Source: a virus. From it: a stretch of DNA of 35,535 nucleotides. Location: positions 1 through 35,535 of IMG/VR virus record IMGVR_UViG_3300030430_002702; one strand, 5' to 3'. Below, piece after piece: positions 17,401 through 25,835 of this stretch. The notes below the pieces were generated by a model, which made no database searches, was not told the DNA's origin, and saw nothing but the letters and a program-made list of their open reading frames with translations. Numbering within the stretch: position 1 is the first letter of the stretch; every line of letters begins with the position of its first letter. The translations under genes and the position numbers were made by a program.

Positions 17401-18704
17401 TGAAGACACTCTACCCAAAGCAGCAAGAGGTTCACGACTTGTTCGTTGATAAACAGAGGCAAGGTAAATGCACCTGTGATACATCCCACACTGGAGTAGG
17501 TAAGACTATCGTCGGGTGCTATCTAGCTAAGACGTTAGGTAGGCCAGTAGCCGTGATCTGCCCTAAAGCGGTCGTTCCGAGTTGGCAACGGGAGATGGCA
17601 GAGATGGATATATCTCCTATCTTCATTCTCAACTTTGAGAAACTCAGAACAGGCAAGACCCCCCACATGACCAAGGTGGGCAAGAAAATCATGCGGTGGC
17701 ACCTGCCCGATGACACACTTGTATTCATCGACGAGATCCATAAATGCAAAGGCCCCTACACACTTAACGCGCAGCTACTCATCTCACTCCGGCAGCATGG
17801 GTATTCGATACATGGGATGTCAGCAACAGCGGCGGAAGATCCGACCGAGATGAGAGGTCTGGGATACATGTTAGGGCTGCACTCGCTCAACAAACCAGAC
17901 AATGGATTGCGGAGTTGGTATTCGTGGATGCTGAAGTGGGGGTGTAAGAAAAACGACTGGGGTAAGTGGGAGTTGATTAGAAGGTCTTTGCTGCCCGCTC
18001 TCAGAGAGATTATGTATGGCGATAACGTAAGCCGCCTTACGATTGATGACTTCCCCGACTCATTTAAAAAGAACAGGGTGATTGTAGAGCCGTTAGATTT
18101 TAGCAACATATCTAAGATTCGTTCGGCCTACCGGCAGGCTGGCATCACACCAGAGATTGTGCAGCAGTATGTCGAGCACGGGACGGTAGAAGACTCTGAG
18201 CACATGCTTGTAAATATTTTACGGGCGCGGATGTTAGCTGAGTCATTCAAAATACCGGATCTTGTTGAGATCACAGAGGAGCTTGTCCACGAGGGGAAGA
18301 GCGTAGTGCTCTTTGTAAACTTCGCGGAAACAGTCCAGACCTTGTGCCAGAACCTTGGCTGCGACCGGATCGAGGGGGGACAAACCGAAGCGGTAAGGCA
18401 GCAGGCTATCGACAGGTTTCAAAACGATGACAAACATATGATCGTCGTCAACATTGCTGCGGGTGGGACAGGGATTAGTCTGCACGATGTTCGTGGGGAG
18501 AGGCAGCGGGTCTCGATAATCTGCCCATCATTCTCTGCTAAGAATCACATGCAGACGTTGGGCCGTATCCACCGCAATGGTGCGAAGAGTGATGCGATTC
18601 AGAAAATTCTGGTAGCTAACAGATCTATAGAAGAACATGTGATGAAGGCGATTAGCGCCAGACTATCTAACCTGAATGACCTCCATGAACCAACCCGACC
18701 ATAG
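17400..18704 (+). CDS. Superfamily 2 (SNF2/DEAD-like) helicase, 434 aa
   Basis: The motifs run in order: Walker A HTGVGKT (residues 30-36), motif II DEIH (111-114), motif III SAT (141-143), motif V AAGGTGISLHD and motif VI QTLGRIHRNGAK in the C-terminal RecA fold. Motif VI and the final EEHVMKAI are like SNF2-family proteins. The family translocates on DNA with ATP, and phage members sit in replication modules. At 434 aa it is a minimal two-lobe version without extra domains. It overlaps the next gene by 29 bp. Confidence 0.88.
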   Translation: MKTLYPKQQEVHDLFVDKQRQGKCTCDTSHTGVGKTIVGCYLAKTLGRPVAVICPKAVVPSWQREMAEMDISPIFILNFEKLRTGKTPHMTKVGKKIMRWHLPDDTLVFIDEIHKCKGPYTLNAQLLISLRQHGYSIHGMSATAAEDPTEMRGLGYMLGLHSLNKPDNGLRSWYSWMLKWGCKKNDWGKWELIRRSLLPALREIMYGDNVSRLTIDDFPDSFKKNRVIVEPLDFSNISKIRSAYRQAGITPEIVQQYVEHGTVEDSEHMLVNILRARMLAESFKIPDLVEITEELVHEGKSVVLFVNFAETVQTLCQNLGCDRIEGGQTEAVRQQAIDRFQNDDKHMIVVNIAAGGTGISLHDVRGERQRVSIICPSFSAKNHMQTLGRIHRNGAKSDAIQKILVANRSIEEHVMKAISARLSNLNDLHEPTRP

Positions 18705-19803
18705 CAGCAGAGGGCACGCCGAGTTCTCTCCATCATCATTGAAGTATGTCGCAGCTTGTCCTGCCTATCAGGGCAAAGACGGCACCAGTGCAGCGGCTGA
18801 GATGGGCACCCGCATCCACGAGGCCCTTGAAGTTCGTGACCCTTCCGCGCTGCATAACGAAGAAGAGACAGAGATCTACGATCAAATCGTGGAGATGGAG
18901 GCAGACTTCATGGGCAACTTCCCGACTGTTAAAGAGGAGCATAACGAGATTCAAGTTGATGTTGAGTTAGAAGGAACAAAAACATGGGGGACTTGTGACA
19001 GGTTCTTAGTCTTAGACTCAGGGGATACTGCTGTGATGGCTGACTACAAGACAGGCATCAGCATAATCGACCCTCCCAAACACAACTGGCAAGCTAAAGC
19101 ATATACCGTAGGTGCTTTTCAAAAATACAAAGACATCAACAAAATCGTCTTCGTCTTCTACGTTCCCCAACACCACGACAGTCTTCATCATACCTTTGAG
19201 AGAGATGACCTAGACTCGCTCATCGACGATCTTAGTGATGTCATCACCAAAGGAGAACGTGTCCGACCGAAGTGGGAGAAGGGTGGTCCTGAACTTTCAG
19301 ATTGTAACCCAACCCAATACTGCCGGTTCTGTCGCCATGAAGACTCCTGCCCTGCGTTGGGTGGTCTGGTTATTGATGTAGCAAAGAAGCTAGACTCCAC
19401 CCTACCTGATGTAGACCTTGAAAACATTGACGATCCCGCAAGGCTCACGGAGCTTTTTAACATCGCCAAGATTGTAGAAAACTGGGCTGCACGTATTAAG
19501 GAACGCGCAAAGGAAGCAGCTATGGGTGGGATGGAGCTAGATGGCCTGAAACTTCGGTCGATGGGTAAGTCTCGCAAGATTACAGACAATGCAACGCTTA
19601 CGCAGATTGCGGAAGAATTTGGAATGACCGAAGAATCGTTGCTTGAGCATGCGAATTTCCCGTTAGCAAAAGTAGCCAAAGCTGTCGGGTCAGCGGCTCC
19701 AAAAGGAGAAAAGAAAGAAACAGAGCGCAATTTTATTGACGCCTGTGAAAGCGCGGGCATTATCCGCACGTCTGATGAACGGTTCTCGATTGTCAGCCAA
19801 TAA
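18676..19803 (+). CDS. Cas4/RecB-like PD-(D/E)XK nuclease with Fe-S cluster, 375 aa
   Basis: The visible motifs are GTRIHEAL (H48), D108, ADYKTG (D123 and K125) and QAKAYTVG (Q139), the PD-(D/E)XK order of RecB/Cas4 nucleases. Cys28 (AACPAYQ) together with C216, C219 and C225 (CRFCRHEDSC) matches the AddB/Cas4 four-cysteine 4Fe-4S pattern. The layout is that of the DUF2800-type proteins in phage replication modules. It probably makes single-stranded ends for recombination-dependent replication. The C-terminal third is helical and may bind partners. The start could also be the ATG at 18685. Confidence 0.85.
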   Translation: MTSMNQPDHSSRGHAEFSPSSLKYVAACPAYQGKDGTSAAAEMGTRIHEALEVRDPSALHNEEETEIYDQIVEMEADFMGNFPTVKEEHNEIQVDVELEGTKTWGTCDRFLVLDSGDTAVMADYKTGISIIDPPKHNWQAKAYTVGAFQKYKDINKIVFVFYVPQHHDSLHHTFERDDLDSLIDDLSDVITKGERVRPKWEKGGPELSDCNPTQYCRFCRHEDSCPALGGLVIDVAKKLDSTLPDVDLENIDDPARLTELFNIAKIVENWAARIKERAKEAAMGGMELDGLKLRSMGKSRKITDNATLTQIAEEFGMTEESLLEHANFPLAKVAKAVGSAAPKGEKKETERNFIDACESAGIIRTSDERFSIVSQ

Positions 19804-19819
19804 CAAGAAACAAGAAACA

Positions 19820-20473
19820 GTGAGCAAGAAAGAAGAAACCAATACCGCAGTCGCGGAAAAACCAAAAGCTGAACTAACTACCGCTAACGCGAGTGGGATT
19901 ACTATCAGCTCTTCTGACATCGACGTGCCTCGCGTCAACATCGTTCAGAAGACAAGTGAAATCGAGGCACCTCTGGGTAGTCTAGTTCTCGACAAGACAC
20001 ACGTCTTGGCTGAGGCCGAAGACACAGTTGCAGTCACGGTCCTCTCCGTCATTAAGGGTTGGCGTGAAGACATTGACTACGATAGCGATGAGATCCCTCA
20101 GATTGCATACACGCAAGAAGAGGCTGATCAGATTAAAGCAAACTCTGAGTATGACCTACTTGAGTTCGCGGAGATCACCATCCTGTTTAAGCAGCCAGAG
20201 GGTGGAGATGAGGCAGCGTATTTGTTCCCTATTGGGGACGATAACTACGCTATCGGGCGGCTTAACGTCGCAAAGGACGCATACCGGCAGACGTTCAAAC
20301 GTCTTGCTACGTTTGCGGCCTTTAACCCCGAAGCTTCTCTCCAACACCGATTGTGGGACTTCAAAAGTTCCTTAATCAGCCGAGGTAAATACTCGTGGTA
20401 TGCACCGTCATTGTCAGTGGCTCAAGGCGAGCCAACTGATGCTGTAAAAACTTTCGTTACTAATTTCTCGTAA
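19820..20473 (+). CDS. Possible ssDNA-binding or recombination accessory protein, 217 aa
   Basis: I chose the GTG at 19820, after an AAGAAAC-rich leader and 17 bp beyond the nuclease stop; the frame extends back to 19736 inside that gene. The N-terminus is Lys/Glu/Thr-rich and probably disordered. The rest is beta-rich (RVNIVQKTSEIEAPLG, TVAVTVLSVIKGW) with aromatic and basic residues near the C-terminus (AYRQTFKRLATFAAF). In phages the gene next to a Cas4-like nuclease and PolA is often a single-strand-binding or annealing protein. That is the basis for the call; no motif proves it. Confidence 0.45.
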   Translation: MSKKEETNTAVAEKPKAELTTANASGITISSSDIDVPRVNIVQKTSEIEAPLGSLVLDKTHVLAEAEDTVAVTVLSVIKGWREDIDYDSDEIPQIAYTQEEADQIKANSEYDLLEFAEITILFKQPEGGDEAAYLFPIGDDNYAIGRLNVAKDAYRQTFKRLATFAAFNPEASLQHRLWDFKSSLISRGKYSWYAPSLSVAQGEPTDAVKTFVTNFS

Positions 20474-20664
20474 TGGAAGCACAGGCAATCCAGACGGATC
20501 ACGAAGTCTTAGAGGCCGAAATTGAAATGCTCTCCGGCATGATTGCGGAGATGACTGCAAAAGTTGAGGAGGCACAATCGAACCTGCGAAAGTTGTCCGT
20601 AGTTCGTGATGCCCTTCAAACTCAGGTCGGAGAGTCTCAACTCGATCTTGAGTTAGACGACTAA
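20473..20664 (+). CDS. Small coiled-coil protein, 63 aa
   Basis: The TAA of the previous gene overlaps this ATG. Residues 10-52 form a clear heptad-like helix (EVLEAEIEMLSGMIAEM, then KVEEAQSNLRKL), and the C-terminus is acidic (LDLELDD). It is followed by a strong terminator, so it ends the first plus-strand unit. The acidic tail recalls those of single-strand-binding proteins, but this is speculation. Confidence 0.6.
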   Translation: MEAQAIQTDHEVLEAEIEMLSGMIAEMTAKVEEAQSNLRKLSVVRDALQTQVGESQLDLELDD

Positions 20665-20672
20665 CCCTTATA

Positions 20673-20711
20673 GCCCACCCCGACCCATTTGTCATCGGGG
20701 TGGGCTTTTTT
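20673..20711 (+). terminator. Strong rho-independent terminator
   Basis: An 11-bp GC-rich stem (gcccaccccga at 20673-20683 pairing with 20695-20705) with an 11-base loop is followed by six T residues at 20706-20711. It ends the unit whose last gene stops at 20664. Confidence 0.93.
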
Positions 20712-20728
20712 CTACATATTATGACATC

Positions 20729-22489
20729 ATGGTTACATACGCATTGGACTACGAGTCCTACTACGATAGGAGCTGCTCGATTAGGCGGCTAGGCCCACTA
20801 GGATATTTTTCACATCCTGAGTTCGACGCCTACATGGTCTCGGTGGTTGGGGACAACGGATACGAGTTTGTCGGGCACCCCAAAGAATTTGATTGGGGTT
20901 TGCTTGAAGGGCAGCGGGTTCTTTCTCATAACGCATCTTTCGATGAGACCCTCTACTTCTTTGGGGTAGAGAGAGGCTGGTGGCCTTCGGTTGACTTTGC
21001 TGAATGGCACTGCACCGCAGATATGGCTGCTGCTTGTGGTCTTCCCAGATCATTGAAGAACGCATGCAAAGAAGCCTTCGGCCTAGAAATGTCGAAGACG
21101 ACGCGAGACAATATGTCTTCAAAGCGTTGGGAAAACATGCCCGAAGATTTTAGAAAGGAAGTCAGCGAGTATGCTTTGAAGGACTCTGTTCTATGTTTGC
21201 AACTTTGGCAGAAGTATCACGAGCAATGGCCTGACCGAGAAAAGCTCATTAGCCTGACTAACAGAAGGATAATCCAAAGGGGTCTTCCGATGGATACAGG
21301 TCTTCTAAAGGAACAACTTGAGACGATCAATAAGAGGCTGTTCGATGCAGAACAAGCTATCCCATGGGCGGGTGAGAAACCTCTTCTGAGCAGGAAAGCA
21401 TTCGATGAGGAATGTCTGAAGCATGGGTTGGAGCCCCCCAAATCGTTAGCGCAAACAGACGTAGACGCGCAAGAGTGGTTGCGGCAGTTCGGACACAAAT
21501 ATAAATGGGTCGAAGCTGTCTCTAATTGGCGTCGTATCAACGCGCTCAAGAAGAAGCTGGAAGCATTCGACTACGCCACCTTGCCAGACGGGCGATACTA
21601 CGGCGGCTTGATGTATTGGGGTGGGCACACTGGCCGGTTCTCCGGCAGCGGTGGTAACTTGAACTTACAGAACCTACCACGCGATGAGATGTTTGGGGTG
21701 AACCTCCGGCACATGATTTGTGCGCCTAAAGGTAAGAAGCTAGTTGTCGTTGATCTATCTCAGATTGAGGTGCGGACGTTGTGTTATTTAGCGAACGACG
21801 TAGTTACCCTAGAGTTGATTGCTAACACCGAAGACATTTACGAAGCTTTCGCTGTTAGGATGTGCATGTGGGAGAAGGAGTGGGGGTCTTTGAAAGAGAA
21901 AGATCCTAAGCGCAGGCACAAAGTAAAAGCTATCGTTCTGGGTTGTGGTTATGGGGCGGGGGCCAAGAAGTTCTCTGAGATGTATGATATGCCCATACTT
22001 GAGGCGCAGAATGCTGTTGACCTATACAGAAAGAGTTTGTCCGCAATACCTAGATTTTGGCGCAAGATAAATTCACACCTTCGCGCAAGCAGCAACATGA
22101 AGGAAGATTATTCTGTTGCGTTACCTTCAGGCCGTATTTTGAATTATGGGCCTATTGAAAAGGTCTTCCAAAAGAATGATTCTTATCATCAAGCGGTTAT
22201 CAGTAGAAACGGTAAGCGTCTTCCAATGAAGTTGTGGGGTGGGATAGTCGCGGAAAACCTTTCGCAAGGGCTTGCAAGAGATGTGTTTTCAGACATGATA
22301 GTCAGGCTGGAGCAGGAGGGGTTGAAGTTAATCTTCCACGTCCATGATGAGGTCATTATTGAATGCGATGAAAAAGACTCTGAGTCAGTTTTGGAGAAAA
22401 CGATAGAGATCATGTCAACGCCGCCGACATGGATTCCTAACATCCCTTTGGCGGCAGAAGGACAGATCATACAGAGATATCAAAAATGA
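20729..22489 (+). CDS. polA: Family A DNA polymerase with 3'-5' exonuclease, 586 aa
   Basis: This is the replicative polymerase of the phage. The exonuclease domain has D7/E9 (LDYES), N68...D72 (SHNASFD) and Y148/D152 (YALKD), so proofreading should be active. The polymerase domain has GHTGRFSGSGGNLNLQNLPR, motif A with D342 (VVVDLSQIEVR), motif B with R396, K400, L404 and Y408, and motif C HVHDE (D540). It is short, T7-like in size, with no 5' nuclease domain. The position equal to E. coli PolA Phe762 is Leu404. The gene follows a terminator, so it needs its own promoter or read-through. Its stop overlaps the next start (ATGA). Confidence 0.95.
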   Translation: MVTYALDYESYYDRSCSIRRLGPLGYFSHPEFDAYMVSVVGDNGYEFVGHPKEFDWGLLEGQRVLSHNASFDETLYFFGVERGWWPSVDFAEWHCTADMAAACGLPRSLKNACKEAFGLEMSKTTRDNMSSKRWENMPEDFRKEVSEYALKDSVLCLQLWQKYHEQWPDREKLISLTNRRIIQRGLPMDTGLLKEQLETINKRLFDAEQAIPWAGEKPLLSRKAFDEECLKHGLEPPKSLAQTDVDAQEWLRQFGHKYKWVEAVSNWRRINALKKKLEAFDYATLPDGRYYGGLMYWGGHTGRFSGSGGNLNLQNLPRDEMFGVNLRHMICAPKGKKLVVVDLSQIEVRTLCYLANDVVTLELIANTEDIYEAFAVRMCMWEKEWGSLKEKDPKRRHKVKAIVLGCGYGAGAKKFSEMYDMPILEAQNAVDLYRKSLSAIPRFWRKINSHLRASSNMKEDYSVALPSGRILNYGPIEKVFQKNDSYHQAVISRNGKRLPMKLWGGIVAENLSQGLARDVFSDMIVRLEQEGLKLIFHVHDEVIIECDEKDSESVLEKTIEIMSTPPTWIPNIPLAAEGQIIQRYQK

Positions 22490-24663
22490 AATATCGTTAT
22501 CTGAAAAACCTGCGGGACAATAGCGCCCACTTTACAGCAGACATAAGTAAAATTAAAAAACAGAAACCTAAGTTTTCAAACAAAGCAGAGTATCGCGATT
22601 GGTGTGCGGACTCTCAAACAGACCATATTTTCTACTCTACTGTGGAGGGTAGGGCTCCTTCAAAAAGAATTACAAACGACAACCCTGCCAATAAGATATA
22701 CGGCGTGGTAGCAGACTACGATGCGGCAGTTAATTGGGTGTCTATTGATGACGATATTAAATTCAAATGCAATATCGAGAAACTACCTACGTGGAGATCC
22801 CAAACTCAATCGGGATACTTACGTTTGGTGTGGGAGTTCAAGAACCCTATCCCCATAGAACCTGAGCTGTTTGACACATTCATGTCAAACATGCTGCACT
22901 CTTTACAACTCAACAAATTATTCGCTGGTTTCGATAGCTCATCACTTCGGGCCAATCAGTATTTTGAGTTGGGGGAGGATTGGGTTAGGACTGCTGACCC
23001 TATCGAGGATAGTATTGTTCAAGCAGCTCTGGCCAAGTCAGTAGCTGACAAACCTCCCCAGTCTGCTGATACCTCGATTCCTATCAACATCGTAGCCGAA
23101 GAAATTGAATCCCGATTCCCGAACCGTTGGGTCGGGGACTTTGAGATCGGATCTCGTGGGCCACTATTTTGGATTGATGACGGAATCAACAGGGACGGGT
23201 GTCAGGTGGTAGAGGATGGGATTGTCTGCTACAGCGACCGTGCTGGTAAAGGTTTCATGTCGTGGCGCGACATATTTGGGGCAGGATTTGTAAAGGACTA
23301 CGAAGAAAAGAAGCTGTCGGGATTACTCGACGAATACTGGTTCAATGGCCGTAGTTTCTTTAAGGTGTTGTATAACAGCGCGGTGTCTATACCACGAGAC
23401 CAGCTCATTTTAGAGCTACGGCAAGCAGGGTTCACAGCCAAGCCCCGCAAGAACCAACCATTGTCAGAAGTCGAAGCTGCTATATTGACCGTAAGCAATC
23501 AGAACAGGATCGACGAGATTGCACCTGTTGTGTTCTCAGGAGATCGAGTGGTGAGCTATAACGGGCACAGAATACTGAACTGTGCGAATATTGATCCTGT
23601 TCAACCTGATGCGGACGGGGATAGGTCTAAGTGGCCGTTCTTAAATAAGTGGCTGAATCAACTGTTTGTGGACAGTGGGACAAGCCCTGCTCTGGACTAC
23701 TTCTATTCTTGGCTGAAGAGATTCTACATGTCCGTGCTGCAAAGAGAGTTTGTTCAAGGTCAGGCTTTGCTATTGGTGGGGCCGACCAACAAAGGCAAGT
23801 CTCTCCTGTCGAACAGGGTCATCAGTGGTCTGGTCGGAGGGTATGCGGACGCCTCAGATTACCTGTCAGGTCAGACTCGATTCAACAAAGACCTTGGCCG
23901 TGTAGCTGCGTGGGTGATTGACGATACGACATCAGCAGCATCTTTTCAGGATCAACGCAAAGCTACAGAGTTGATCAAGAGGGCGGTGGCTAATCCAAGA
24001 GTTGAGTATCAAGCTAAGTATGCAGATGCTATGAGCATTCCATGGACTGGACGAGTCGTGATGTCTCTTAACATGGACATCAATAGCTTGTCTGTGATCC
24101 CGTCACTCGATAGCAGCAACAGGGACAAGCTCATGGCGTTGCGAATATCAGACAAGGCCACTAGCGACTTCCCTAGTAATGCTATTCTAGAGAAGACTAT
24201 TGAGGATGAACTTCCTTTCTTTGCGAAGTTCTTAACAGACTGGGTAATCCCCCACGCCGTTGAAGATGTAGGCCGGTTCGGGGTTCGCTCCTTTATCGAC
24301 CGAAAGGTAGCCGACGCCGCTTACGACAACTCAAGCCGGAGCACAGTTGCTGAACTGGTGGAGTTCTTTGTTAAGAGGTGCCGAGAGATGAGCGATCAGA
24401 TGTCACATTGGACGGGGACACTAACGGAGTTCCAAGTCGCCCTACACGATTTCAACAATGGGAGAAACGTAGGGATGTCCAACAACCTTGAATTTGTTCG
24501 GCGTGGTATGTCTACACTAGAGGAATCTAGCAAGAACAATGATCATGTTCGCCCCGTTGTATCAAAGGGAAGAGGAGGTGGGAAGATCTGGGAGATCAAC
24601 CTTTCTTCCGCTTACGATATTGATGTGATGACTCAAAAGAGTCGGGACGCCGTAGCTGTTTGA
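22486..24663 (+). CDS. Primase-helicase fusion (AEP-like primase plus P-loop helicase), 725 aa
   Basis: The N-terminal third carries GVVADYD (D77 and D79, like the DxD of archaeo-eukaryotic primases), TQSGYLRLVW (106-115) and GFDSSSLRANQ (148-158, with D149). The C-terminal half is a D5/VirE-type or superfamily 3-like ATPase: Walker A GPTNKGKS (432-439), Walker B VIDD (477-480) and a sensor Asn (N529, in MSLNMD). It probably synthesises primers and unwinds the fork for the polymerase, with which it is translationally coupled. The usual His of the sGxxxH motif is not visible: R112 occupies that region. The 3' end overlaps the opposing nuclease gene by 68 bp. Confidence 0.8.
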   Translation: MKYRYLKNLRDNSAHFTADISKIKKQKPKFSNKAEYRDWCADSQTDHIFYSTVEGRAPSKRITNDNPANKIYGVVADYDAAVNWVSIDDDIKFKCNIEKLPTWRSQTQSGYLRLVWEFKNPIPIEPELFDTFMSNMLHSLQLNKLFAGFDSSSLRANQYFELGEDWVRTADPIEDSIVQAALAKSVADKPPQSADTSIPINIVAEEIESRFPNRWVGDFEIGSRGPLFWIDDGINRDGCQVVEDGIVCYSDRAGKGFMSWRDIFGAGFVKDYEEKKLSGLLDEYWFNGRSFFKVLYNSAVSIPRDQLILELRQAGFTAKPRKNQPLSEVEAAILTVSNQNRIDEIAPVVFSGDRVVSYNGHRILNCANIDPVQPDADGDRSKWPFLNKWLNQLFVDSGTSPALDYFYSWLKRFYMSVLQREFVQGQALLLVGPTNKGKSLLSNRVISGLVGGYADASDYLSGQTRFNKDLGRVAAWVIDDTTSAASFQDQRKATELIKRAVANPRVEYQAKYADAMSIPWTGRVVMSLNMDINSLSVIPSLDSSNRDKLMALRISDKATSDFPSNAILEKTIEDELPFFAKFLTDWVIPHAVEDVGRFGVRSFIDRKVADAAYDNSSRSTVAELVEFFVKRCREMSDQMSHWTGTLTEFQVALHDFNNGRNVGMSNNLEFVRRGMSTLEESSKNNDHVRPVVSKGRGGGKIWEINLSSAYDIDVMTQKSRDAVAV

Positions 24664-25147
24664 TTGCAAGATGAAATCCGTTGCTTAGATACTTAAACCC
24701 TTCGCTATCACAGTCTCCTTTTTCTTTATAGTTTTTTGGTCGTGTTACATGATAAGCACTCGCCCATCCAAGTAACCAAACCCGAGTTAGATCCTTATGG
24801 ACTCGTGTGAAAAAATACACGTCGGCTTTTAGCTCTTTGTTCTCTGAGTTTACGCTCGCAATATAATGGAGCTGAGGGCGTGTGGTGCAGGTCTTTGACT
24901 TTACGTCTACCTTGTTACCCTTAAAAAGGTAGTCGTGCGTGTAGCACTGTTCACCTACATGTTCCGCCTCTTCGATGTATTTTCCAAAAGCTACTTCGCC
25001 AAGAAAACCAGTCATACGACCTGCCCCTCTTGTAAACGAATTAGGGGGAATACCCAAAGATTGCGACCGGCGAAAAGCTTCTGCTACATCATCTTTATTA
25101 GGATGAAACAGGACAAACCTATTTTTAAGTTGTCTGAATTGGCTCAT
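24596..25147 (-). CDS. PD-(D/E)XK-type nuclease, 183 aa
   Basis: GFLGEVAFGKYI (E51) is followed by KVDVKSKTC with D81, K83 and K85, the helix-glutamate and (D/E)xK core of restriction-like endonucleases. D72 lies just before. The small size and lack of other domains fit a phage endonuclease for recombination, host DNA breakdown or genome processing. It is the last gene of the leftward lysis cluster and its start overlaps the previous stop (ATGA). Its last 68 bp are antisense to the end of the primase-helicase gene. Confidence 0.7.
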   Translation of the reverse strand: MSQFRQLKNRFVLFHPNKDDVAEAFRRSQSLGIPPNSFTRGAGRMTGFLGEVAFGKYIEEAEHVGEQCYTHDYLFKGNKVDVKSKTCTTRPQLHYIASVNSENKELKADVYFFTRVHKDLTRVWLLGWASAYHVTRPKNYKEKGDCDSEGFKYLSNGFHLAIKQLRRPDSFESSHQYRKRKKG

Positions 25148-25461
25148 TTTTTACGCGCTCGCCGCATAGCCGAAGCTCGTGAACGGCGGCGCGAGGGCTT
25201 ACTAGCTCTTCGTAAAGACCCACCCCTGTATGCTCTTGTTTTTTCTGCAATTCGTTTAGGTTGTTTTACGAACTGCTTTCCTTTTTTAGTCCCTGCACGT
25301 TTAGCTCGTGTGGTTGCTGCATACTCAGCAGGGGACAATGCTTTGATTGCTGCTTCGGGCAAATACCTTTCTCCCGTCTCACTAGACTTCTTGCCGCTTT
25401 TAGTGCGCCACTTCTGTTTAGTCCAACGCTCTAAAGATCTCTGTGAAGCTGCCTTAGCCAT
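25144..25461 (-). CDS. Very basic small protein (DUF5872-like), 105 aa
   Basis: The N-terminal two thirds have a conserved-looking pattern: RSLERWTKQKWRTKSGKK, then RYLPEAAIKALSPAEYAATT and KKGKQFVKQP. The C-terminal third is a run of Arg, Lys, Ser and Ala (from about residue 76), probably disordered and DNA- or RNA-binding. I recall this pattern as a family of unknown function found in aquatic phages and large viruses; the DUF number is tentative. It overlaps both neighbours by a few bases. A nucleoid-like or DNA-condensing role is possible. Confidence 0.7.
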   Translation of the reverse strand: MAKAASQRSLERWTKQKWRTKSGKKSSETGERYLPEAAIKALSPAEYAATTRAKRAGTKKGKQFVKQPKRIAEKTRAYRGGSLRRASKPSRRRSRASAMRRARKK

Positions 25462-25631
25462 TAGTATTTGCTTCTTTTCTTTAGGATCTTAGCAGCTCTT
25501 TTCTCAGAGGGTTTGCTGTGGCTAAAACCTTTTTTCTTCATGGCAAGGTGGTCTTCAAAAGTATTAGCTTTGTATCCTTTGCCAGACTTATCATACATCA
25601 TATGAGGTTTAAATTTTTTGGGTGATTTCAT
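25461..25631 (-). CDS. Tiny basic protein, 56 aa
   Basis: The frame starts MKSPKKFKPHMMYDKSG and ends KKRSKY. It is rich in Lys and His. Its TAA overlaps the ATG of the next gene (TAATG), and it fills the gap left by its neighbours exactly, which supports it being real. The function is unknown. It is one of three adjacent, strongly basic short proteins. Confidence 0.65.
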   Translation of the reverse strand: MKSPKKFKPHMMYDKSGKGYKANTFEDHLAMKKKGFSHSKPSEKRAAKILKKRSKY

Positions 25632-25646
25632 AATAGTTGTTAGTGA

Positions 25647-25835
25647 TTAGTTTCGATATCCGCCGCCTGCTTTTTTATAGCGCGATGCAAGCAACTGAGC
25701 TTTTCTGGCTGACCATTGTCCCGGCCTCCCGCCTTTGGAACCGGCCTTAATGCGCTGAAACATACGCTTCCGCATAGCAGGCTTGGTATAGTTGCCCGCT
25801 TCGTTTACACGAGATTTAGATTTTTTCTTAGGCAT
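25647..25835 (-). CDS. Tiny basic protein with a GGRPGQWSARKAQ motif, 62 aa
   Basis: It begins MPKKKSKSRVNEAGNYTKP, continues MRKRMFQRIKAGSKGG, and ends with GQWSARKAQLLASRYKKAGGGY. This order recurs in short proteins of aquatic phages and large DNA viruses, so it is probably a conserved family, but I know no function. Its ATG overlaps the stop of the metallopeptidase gene (TAATG). The high Lys/Arg content suggests nucleic-acid binding. Confidence 0.7.
   Translation of the reverse strand: MPKKKSKSRVNEAGNYTKPAMRKRMFQRIKAGSKGGRPGQWSARKAQLLASRYKKAGGGYRN

Noticed and set aside
24935-25492. Plus-strand open frame of 185 codons
   Set aside because: It is antisense to the nuclease and the basic 105-aa gene, both of which show family-like motifs and overlapping start/stop codons.
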